Shown: positions 59,018 through 64,000 of the stretch, piece by piece | Numbering within the stretch: position 1 is the first letter of the stretch | Layout of the letters: every line of letters starts with the position of its first letter | Assembly (NCBI RefSeq): GCF_019688735.1 | Contig: NZ_JAIFYA010000001.1 | Coordinates: forward strand, 124,001 to 188,000 | Direction of reading: 5' to 3' | Length of the DNA: 64,000 nucleotides | DNA from: Thermosulfurimonas sp. F29 | GTDB taxonomy: Bacteria > Desulfobacterota > Thermodesulfobacteria > Thermodesulfobacteriales > Thermodesulfobacteriaceae | Translations under genes and position numbers: made by a program | Notes under the pieces: model-generated | Seen by the model: only the letters and a program-made list of their open reading frames with translations | Databases searched by the model: none | What the model was told of the DNA's origin: nothing

Positions 59018-60057
59018 AGGTGAACCTGCGGGATCTGACTCCGGAGGAACTGGAACACTTCATGACGGACCGGGGCGAGCCGGCCTACCGGGGGCGTCAG
59101 ATCTTTCGGTGGCTGGCCCGACCGGAGGTGGAAGACTTTTCTCAGATGACCGATTTGCCCAGGGACCTCCGGGAAAGGCTTTCCCGGGAGGCTTCCCTGG
59201 AACTCCCCGAGACGGTGGAGCGGAAACTTTCCACGGACGGGACGGTTAAGCTGGCCCTCAGGCTCCGGGACGGGGAGGTGATCGAGTGCGTGCTCATCCC
59301 GGAGCGGGACCACTACACCCTGTGCGTGTCCACTCAGGTGGGTTGCGCCATGGGGTGTCGTTTCTGTCTCACCGGACGCATGGGGTTTCGGCGCAACCTT
59401 TCCCCCGGCGAGATCGTCTCCCAGGTGATTCTGGCCCGTCGCTTCATGGCCGAGGCCGGTCTTGAGGATCGCCCTCTCCGCAACCTGGTCTTCATGGGAA
59501 TGGGGGAGCCGCTAGCCAACTACCGCCACCTGGTCAAGGCCCTTAAGATCCTCACCCATCCCAAGGGATTCCACTTCGCCCGCAAGCGCACTACGGTTTC
59601 CACGGTGGGGCTGGTCCCTCAGATCCGGGCTCTGGCCGAGGAATTTCCGGTGGCGCTAGCCATCTCCCTCCACGCCCCGGACAACTCCCTTCGCGAAAAA
59701 CTCATCCCCGCCACCCGGCGCTATCCCCTGGAAGAGATCCTCGCCGCCTGTCGGGACTATCCCCTCCGGCGGGGGGCCAGGATCACCGTGGAATATGTGT
59801 TGCTGGCCGGAGTGAACGATCACCCCTGGCAGGCCCGGCGCCTGGTGGAGATTCTGCGGGGGATTCCCTCCAAGGTGAATCTGATCCCCTTCAACCCCCA
59901 TCCGGAGCTACCCTTCCGACGCCCATCGGAGGAGCGCATCCGGCGTTTTCAGGAAATCATCCTCTCAGAAGGGCTGGTAGCCACGGTGCGCAAGAGCAAG
60001 GGGCTGGACATCGGCGCCGCCTGCGGACAGCTCAGGTCCGAATTGTCCCTTTCCTGA
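59014..60057 (+). CDS. rlmN: 23S rRNA (adenine2503-C2)-methyltransferase RlmN
   Basis: A 347-residue radical SAM methylase. Cluster cysteines 111, 115 and 118 form CxxxCxxC in CAMGCRFC; Cys337 in GAACGQL is the methyl-carrying residue; GEPLANY is the SAM-binding GEP motif. It methylates A2503 of 23S rRNA and A37 of some tRNAs. Start overlaps the serA stop (ATGA). Its end is seven bases from the convergent dnaB. Confidence 0.96.
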   Translation: MKVNLRDLTPEELEHFMTDRGEPAYRGRQIFRWLARPEVEDFSQMTDLPRDLRERLSREASLELPETVERKLSTDGTVKLALRLRDGEVIECVLIPERDHYTLCVSTQVGCAMGCRFCLTGRMGFRRNLSPGEIVSQVILARRFMAEAGLEDRPLRNLVFMGMGEPLANYRHLVKALKILTHPKGFHFARKRTTVSTVGLVPQIRALAEEFPVALAISLHAPDNSLREKLIPATRRYPLEEILAACRDYPLRRGARITVEYVLLAGVNDHPWQARRLVEILRGIPSKVNLIPFNPHPELPFRRPSEERIRRFQEIILSEGLVATVRKSKGLDIGAACGQLRSELSLS

Positions 60058-60064
60058 GGCGTCT

Positions 60065-61420
60065 TTACTCCTCCACCTCCGAGAGGTTGGCGAAGGTGGA
60101 ATAGGGGGCCTGGAAGGCCAGTTTGACCACCCCGGTGGGGCCGTTTCTCTGCTTGCCGATGATAAGCTCCGCCACCCCCTTGTGGGGAGTATCCCGGTGA
60201 TAAACCTCGTCCCGGTAAATGAAGACGATGAGGTCGGCGTCCTGCTCGATGGCCCCGGATTCCCGGAGGTCGGAAAGCTGGGGGCGTTTGTCCGGCCTCT
60301 CCTCCACCCGGCGGTTGAGCTGGGAGAGGGCCACCACCGGCACATTGAATTCCTTGGCCATGGCCTTGAGCGAAGAGGATATCTCGGAGATTTCCTGTTC
60401 CCGGCGCTCGCGCCGTTCCCGGCTCTGGAGGAGCTGGAGGTAGTCGATGATGATGAGTCCCAGGCCGTGTTCGCTCATGAGGCGCCGGGCCTTGGCCCGA
60501 AGATCCAGGATGGAAAGGGCCGGGGTGTCGTCCACATAGATGGGAGCCCGGGAAAGCTTGTTGGCGGCAAAGGTCAGCCTCTGCCATTCCGATTCCGAGA
60601 GACGCCCGGTACGCAGGCTCTGGAGGTTGACCCGGGCCTCGGCGCAGAGCATCCGGGCGGCCAGCTGCTCCCGGCTCATTTCCAGCGAAAATATCCCCAC
60701 CGGAACACCCGCCTCCGCCGCGGCGTAACAGGCGATGTTAAGCGCAAAGGAGGTCTTCCCCATGCTCGGGCGCCCGGCCACAATGATGAGATCCCCGGGC
60801 TGGAGTCCCGCGGTCATGTGGTCGAATTCCGTAAACCCGGTGGGCACGCCGGTGATGAGTTCCGGACGCTGATGAAGCTTCTCCAGGTTGCGGATGGCCT
60901 CCTTTATGAGTTCCTTTATGTTGCGAAAACCGCCCCTTTCCGAATAGGACCGCAACTCGAAGACCGCCTTTTCCGCGGCCTCCAGGATGTCCTCCACCGG
61001 CTCGGCGGCCTCGTAGGCCCGGGCCGCGATGTCGGTGGCGGCCTGAATCAGACGGCGCAATAGGGCCTTTTCCCGAACGATCTGGGCGTAGTGCACCGCG
61101 TGAGCGGAGGTGGGAAGAAGCCCGGCCAGCTCGGCGAGATAGGCGGCCCCTCCCACCTCCTCAAGGGTGCCCCGGGAAAGCAACTCGTCGTGAACGGTGA
61201 TGAGATCTATGGGTTCGTGACGCTCGAAGAGGGCCAGCATGGCCCGGTAAATCTCGGCGTGGGCGGACCGGTAAAAGTCCTCGGGGGAGAGGACCTCCAC
61301 CACCTTGAGGATGACCGAGGGATCCAGGAAGATGCTCCCCAGAACCCCCCTTTCCGCCTCGAGGTTTTGAGGCGGGAGGCGATCCAGAAGAAGGGCCGGG
61401 GCCTCCCTGCGACGAGCCAA
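60065..61420 (-). CDS. dnaB: Replicative DNA helicase DnaB
   Basis: A 451-residue DnaB. N-terminal helical domain with PPQNLEAERGVLGSIFLDP; RecA-like domain with Walker A AGRPSMGKTSFAL near residue 213, LGLIIIDYLQLL, and the final arginine-finger/Walker region DLIVFIYRDEVY. No intein is present. It unwinds DNA at the fork. It follows rplI by one base, the common rpsF-rpsR-rplI-dnaB order. Confidence 0.97.
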   Translation of the reverse strand: MARRREAPALLLDRLPPQNLEAERGVLGSIFLDPSVILKVVEVLSPEDFYRSAHAEIYRAMLALFERHEPIDLITVHDELLSRGTLEEVGGAAYLAELAGLLPTSAHAVHYAQIVREKALLRRLIQAATDIAARAYEAAEPVEDILEAAEKAVFELRSYSERGGFRNIKELIKEAIRNLEKLHQRPELITGVPTGFTEFDHMTAGLQPGDLIIVAGRPSMGKTSFALNIACYAAAEAGVPVGIFSLEMSREQLAARMLCAEARVNLQSLRTGRLSESEWQRLTFAANKLSRAPIYVDDTPALSILDLRAKARRLMSEHGLGLIIIDYLQLLQSRERRERREQEISEISSSLKAMAKEFNVPVVALSQLNRRVEERPDKRPQLSDLRESGAIEQDADLIVFIYRDEVYHRDTPHKGVAELIIGKQRNGPTGVVKLAFQAPYSTFANLSEVEE

Positions 61421-61421
61421 G

Positions 61422-61871
61422 CTACTCTTCCAGCGGCACCACTTTTATTCTGACCCTGGCGGTCACCTCCGGCGAAAGCCGGACGGGTACCTCGTATTCC
61501 CCCAGGGTCTTTATGGGAGAGTCGAGAAGGACCTGGCGCCGGGAAATCTCGATCCCCTCCTCGGCCAGTGCGTTTACGATGTCCTGGGCGGAAACGGAAC
61601 CGTAGAGACGGTCCTCCTCGATGACCCTCTGGGCGATGGTAAGAGTCAGCGCCTCCAGCTTTTCGGCAAGGCTCATGTGTTTGCGGCGCTCCCTTTCCGC
61701 CTTGGCCAGGATGATCCGCCGCTCCTTCTCCATGGCCGCAAGGTTCTTGCGATTGGCCGGAATGGCCAGCCCTTTGGGAATGAGGTAGTTCCGGGCGTAT
61801 CCGTCCTTTACCCGAACCACATCCCCGGGGCCCCCCAGCTTGGGCACATGGGTGCGCAGGATGACCTCCAT
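61422..61871 (-). CDS. rplI: Ribosomal protein bL9
   Basis: A 149-residue L9. N-terminal rRNA-binding domain with VKDGYARNYLIPKGLA, a long connecting helix, and the C-terminal domain ending VRIKVVPLEE. ATG 61871 gives the standard length; a longer open frame upstream overlaps rpsR and is not supported. It follows rpsR by two bases. Confidence 0.96.
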   Translation of the reverse strand: MEVILRTHVPKLGGPGDVVRVKDGYARNYLIPKGLAIPANRKNLAAMEKERRIILAKAERERRKHMSLAEKLEALTLTIAQRVIEEDRLYGSVSAQDIVNALAEEGIEISRRQVLLDSPIKTLGEYEVPVRLSPEVTARVRIKVVPLEE

Positions 61872-61873
61872 GG

Positions 61874-62149
61874 TTAGCCTCCCATGCGGATGATCTCTTC
61901 GGGCTCGAGCTCGGCCACAAAGGGAAGCAGGGCCATGATCCGGGCGCGTTTTATGGCCGTGGTGAGCCGGCGCTGATGATAGGCGCAGGTCCCGGTCTGA
62001 CGCCGGTGAATGATCTTGCCCCGCTCGGTGAGGAAGGGCTTCAAAACCTCGGGATCCTTGTAGTCGATCTTGAGATTGGGATCCGCGCAGAACTTGCACA
62101 CCTTCTTGCGCGGGAAAAAGCGTCTTCTAACCGTGGGGTTCTCGGCCAT
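61874..62149 (-). CDS. rpsR: Ribosomal protein bS18
   Basis: A 91-residue S18: [16 protein letters not shown] near the start, then [19 protein letters not shown] and [22 protein letters not shown] (quoted in parts). The CxxC pair with the later Cys and His is the zinc-binding version. It binds S6 on the 30S platform. AGGAGGA precedes the ATG. Confidence 0.96.
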   Translation of the reverse strand: MAENPTVRRRFFPRKKVCKFCADPNLKIDYKDPEVLKPFLTERGKIIHRRQTGTCAYHQRRLTTAIKRARIMALLPFVAELEPEEIIRMGG

Positions 62150-62170
62150 GGATCCTCCTCCTTTCCGGAT

Positions 62171-62521
62171 TTAGGCCGCCTCGGCCGCGGCCTCCTCTTC
62201 GGGCCGATAGCGATCCTCCAGCTTGACCACGATAAACCGGATGACCCTCTCGTCCACCCGGAAGAAGTACTCCAGCTTCGCCGGAAGCTCGGCGTTTCCG
62301 TAAAACTCCACCAGGATGTAATATCCCTGCCTTTTCTTCTCGATGGGATAGGCCAGCTTGCGCATCCCCCACTCGTCCACCTTAAGAACATCTCCATCGT
62401 TTTCCCGAACGATCTGAGAGAGCCTGTCCAGAACCTCCTGGCGTTCCTCCACCCGGTCGGGATGGATGATAAAGAGGGTCTCGTACTTACGGATGCGCTT
62501 CGGACGACGATATTCCAGCAT
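62171..62521 (-). CDS. rpsF: Ribosomal protein bS6
   Basis: A 116-residue S6: RKYETLFIIHPDRVEE, WGMRKLAYPIEKKRQGYYIL and FRVDERVIRFIVVKLE are typical, with a Glu/Ala tail. It is the first protein gene of the rpsF-rpsR-rplI-dnaB operon and lies 69 bases after tRNA-Val. GGGGAGGT is before the ATG. Confidence 0.96.
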   Translation of the reverse strand: MLEYRRPKRIRKYETLFIIHPDRVEERQEVLDRLSQIVRENDGDVLKVDEWGMRKLAYPIEKKRQGYYILVEFYGNAELPAKLEYFFRVDERVIRFIVVKLEDRYRPEEEAAAEAA

Positions 62522-62549
62522 CTCTTACCTCCCCTCGGTCTTTACGGCC

Positions 62550-62565
62550 CCCGGCCCGGGCCGGG
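62550..62565 (-). promoter_or_regulatory. 16-bp GC palindrome in the rpsF leader
   Basis: CCCGGCCCGGGCCGGG is a perfect palindrome 29 bases upstream of rpsF. In the mRNA it could form a hairpin; S6-S18 autoregulatory leaders with a CCG element are known in this position, but the match is only by place and a CCG content. Confidence 0.4.
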
Positions 62566-62590
62566 AGCAAGGAGTTCAAATAAAAAAACC

Positions 62591-62665
62591 TGGTGGGCGG
62601 TGCTGGATTCGAACCAGCGACTTCCACCGTGTGAGGATGACGCTCTACCACTGAGCTAACCGCCC
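62591..62665 (-). tRNA. tRNA-Val (anticodon CAC), CCA encoded
   Basis: A 75-base cloverleaf: acceptor GGGCGGT/ACCGCCC, D arm GCTC-AGTGGTA-GAGC, anticodon stem TCATC/GGTGG (with two G-U pairs) around loop CTCACAC, and T arm GCTGG-TTCGAAT-CCAGC. The anticodon CAC reads GTG (Val). The 3' end ACCA is encoded. A run of seven T follows two bases after CCA. Confidence 0.93.
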
Positions 62666-62675
62666 ACCGGCTACA

Positions 62676-62703
62676 AATATAGCCCGCTTTTCCCGAAGCG
62701 CAA
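62676..62703 (-). promoter_or_regulatory. Promoter of tRNA-Val, TTGCGC-16-TATATT
   Basis: Reading on the minus strand, TTGCGC (62703-62698), a 16-base spacer, TATATT (62681-62676) and the mature tRNA 5' end 11 bases further. The next downstream genes rpsF-rpsR-rplI-dnaB may share this promoter. Confidence 0.55.
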
Positions 62704-62798
62704 GCCCCTCTCCTTCCACCGTTAGACCCAAACTCCCGCGTTCCTGCGTAGTCGTGCCCCCGTGAGGAAATGATCCCGACCACCTCGCGCCGCTGCGC

Positions 62799-63731
62799 CT
62801 ACGCTTTCACCACCTCAGGATTGAGGGGTTCCAGGTATTCCCCACCCATGCGAACGAGCAATATCCTTCTTTTGTTAGCCAAATTGACCAGGTCAGGAGG
62901 TATCCTAAAAGCAGCCAGAAGGGGAACGATCCTCTTGGAAGCAAATTCGGGTTTGAACCAGAGAAGATCCGCCACAAGGGACCTCAGTTGCTCAAAATCT
63001 TCACTTCTGGCCTGACTTTTCACCTCGGCCACAAAAAGCACCTCCCTCCGGACCTCGTCTTCGGCTATAACCAGAGCGTCGTACTGTCGGCGCCGGCCAT
63101 CCTTCTCGTATTCCACATCCAGCATGCGCTCTTTTACCCTGTAGCCCAACCTTTCGATCAAATAGGGGATCCCGGGAGCGAAAATGTCCTCGGTAAGAGT
63201 GCCCAGTCTCTGGGCCATCTCCCCCCACTTCCTGCGCATCCATTCCCGATCCCTCTCCGCCTTTTCCTCAAGTTCTCTCAACCATTTCCGATCCTCCTCC
63301 CTCCCCTCCGCAAGTCTCCTCACCATCTCCCTGTCCTTCTCCGCCTCCTCCGCAAGCCTTATCAAAAATTTACGATCCTCTCTCACCTCCTCCGCCAGCT
63401 TCTTCAAAAACTCCCGGTCCCTCAAAAACTCCTCCGCCAACCTCCTCAAAAACTCCCGATCCTCTTGCCTACCCTCCGCCAAACTCCTCAATACCTCCCG
63501 GTCCCTCAAAAACTCCTCCGCCAACCTCCTCAAAAACTCCCGATCCTCCTGCCTACCCTCCGCCAGCAATTTTACGGAATCCTTCAGGTTGACCACGCTC
63601 AGGAGAATGGATGAGGCCAGGTCCTTGAGCAATTCGATCTCTCTTTCCAGGCTCCCCAGCCGGGGATCCACCTCTTTCAACCTTTTAAGGATCTCCTGCA
63701 GGTCAACCTCCGTACGATCCAGGGGTTCCAT
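62799..63731 (-). CDS. Coiled-coil protein with C-terminal PD-(D/E)XK nuclease-like domain (DUF3782 type)
   Basis: A 310-residue protein. Residues 1-55 are helical; 60-185 are eight 14-residue units of the form REFLRRLAEE-x-RED, that is, double heptads of a regular coiled coil. The C-terminal 125 residues match DUF3782-like restriction folds: QYDALVIAEDEV and VLFVAEVKSQ supply the D...ExK residues. Such genes are scattered in thermophilic archaea and bacteria; no activity is known. GAGGAG lies seven bases before the ATG. It follows the partial Yip1-like gene by 53 AT-rich bases. Confidence 0.8.
   Translation of the reverse strand: MEPLDRTEVDLQEILKRLKEVDPRLGSLEREIELLKDLASSILLSVVNLKDSVKLLAEGRQEDREFLRRLAEEFLRDREVLRSLAEGRQEDREFLRRLAEEFLRDREFLKKLAEEVREDRKFLIRLAEEAEKDREMVRRLAEGREEDRKWLRELEEKAERDREWMRRKWGEMAQRLGTLTEDIFAPGIPYLIERLGYRVKERMLDVEYEKDGRRRQYDALVIAEDEVRREVLFVAEVKSQARSEDFEQLRSLVADLLWFKPEFASKRIVPLLAAFRIPPDLVNLANKRRILLVRMGGEYLEPLNPEVVKA
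63411..63565 (-). repeat. 84-bp-period repeat in the coiled-coil gene
   Basis: Positions 63411-63481 and 63495-63565 are identical except one base, at a distance of 84 bases (28 residues, two 14-residue units). This is repeat expansion in coding DNA. Confidence 0.8.
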
Positions 63732-63784
63732 AGGATACTCCTCAAACAGAAACCCTTTTTATTTTTAAAAACTTTAGCACGATT

Positions 63785-64000
63785 CTAGTAGTGTCTCATG
63801 CCCATGGACATCATGTGGAAGGGGGCGGTGACGAGGCCGATAAAAAAGAACAGCAGAAAGGTGGCGGCCAGCACCACCAGGGTAAAGAGACCGGCCTTCT
63901 CCCGCGGGATCTTCTTAAGGGTCGGGGCCCCCGCGTAGAAGAGGTAGATTCCGTAGAGCCCGAAAAGGGCCCCCAGAACCCCCAGCGGGGGTATGATCCC
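63785..64000 (-). CDS. Partial Yip1-like membrane protein (C-terminal part)
   Basis: The last 71 codons of a gene that begins beyond the window. Two membrane segments are visible, one around LGALFGLYGIYLFYAG and one around LVVLAATFLLFFFIGLV. The LYGIYLFYAGAP motif is typical of the YIP1/YIF1-like DUF family in bacteria. The end MMSMGMRHY is Met/His-rich. Function unknown. Confidence 0.65.
   Translation of the reverse strand, partial: GIIPPLGVLGALFGLYGIYLFYAGAPTLKKIPREKAGLFTLVVLAATFLLFFFIGLVTAPFHMMSMGMRHY

Noticed and set aside
61872-62099. Longer N-terminus of rplI
   Set aside because: It lies wholly within rpsR; ATG 61871 gives the normal L9 length and N-terminus.
63411-63565. Second repeat array, CRISPR-like at first sight
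   Set aside because: 84-bp period inside a coding frame, with heptad pattern in the protein.

Overview
This is a dense, GC-rich (roughly 60 %) bacterial chromosome segment with about 65 protein genes, one tRNA and almost no intergenic space. The proteins are short, rich in Glu/Arg/Leu and double-membrane (lipoproteins, TolC, secretin, RND efflux). TrmB carries the long C-terminal extension known from hyperthermophilic bacteria, the serine pathway uses a class V aminotransferase beside SerA, and the first gene resembles a family annotated in sulfate reducers. Together these suggest a thermophilic anaerobe of the Thermodesulfobacteriota / former Deltaproteobacteria. This placement is inference; no rRNA is present.

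Layout. 1-5.3 kb: HEAT and TPR proteins, a YkgJ-type Cys-cluster protein, a HAD phosphatase, an FmdB zinc ribbon, a GGCT-like protein, an unrecognised 337-aa protein and a DUF72 protein. 5.3-11 kb (minus): BON lipoprotein-mnmG-rpoH-TPR-lipoprotein operon. 11-17.3 kb (minus): AddAB-type recombination nuclease, with AddA split into helicase and nuclease genes. 17.4-23.9 kb: small membrane protein, CPA2 antiporter, unknown gene, cobQ, divergent Cys-cluster gene, DUF1015 gene, a 336-bp non-coding stretch with hairpins, and pgpA without a normal start codon. 23.9-31.1 kb (minus): Cu/Ag-type CusBA efflux, whose outer-membrane TolC partner is fused in frame behind an SF1 helicase. 31.2-32.6 kb: TtcA-family and VTT-domain genes. 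32.7-39.5 kb (plus): housekeeping operon fmdB-DUF1844-ispE-prs-rplY-pth-psiE-guaA-uma2-kinase-like. 39.5-41 kb: DUF429 and trmB. 41.2-41.9 kb: an alternating 7/11-residue coiled-coil membrane protein. 41.9-44.3 kb: a radical SAM protein. 44.4-52.6 kb: an MSHA-like pilus/secretion platform whose ATPase has a clean c-di-GMP-binding MshEN domain. 52.6-56.1 kb: gpsA, then (minus) DsbC-like-AMMECR1-M23 peptidase-bactofilin. 56.3-60 kb: aminotransferase-serA-rlmN. 60-62.7 kb (minus): tRNA-Val(CAC)-rpsF-rpsR-rplI-dnaB. 62.8-64 kb (minus): a coiled-coil DUF3782-type nuclease-like gene and a partial Yip1-like gene.

Most notable: the helicase-TolC fusion; the split AddA with a stop/start-coupled mini-ORF; the 18-residue (5-turn) coiled coil; the MshEN-controlled platform without pilins in view; overlapping palindromes in front of the efflux operon; the odd pgpA start and its leader; repeated tail-to-tail gene overlaps; and several promoter-like sites lying 7-10 bases before start codons. 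No CRISPR array, insertion sequence, phage or rRNA was seen.
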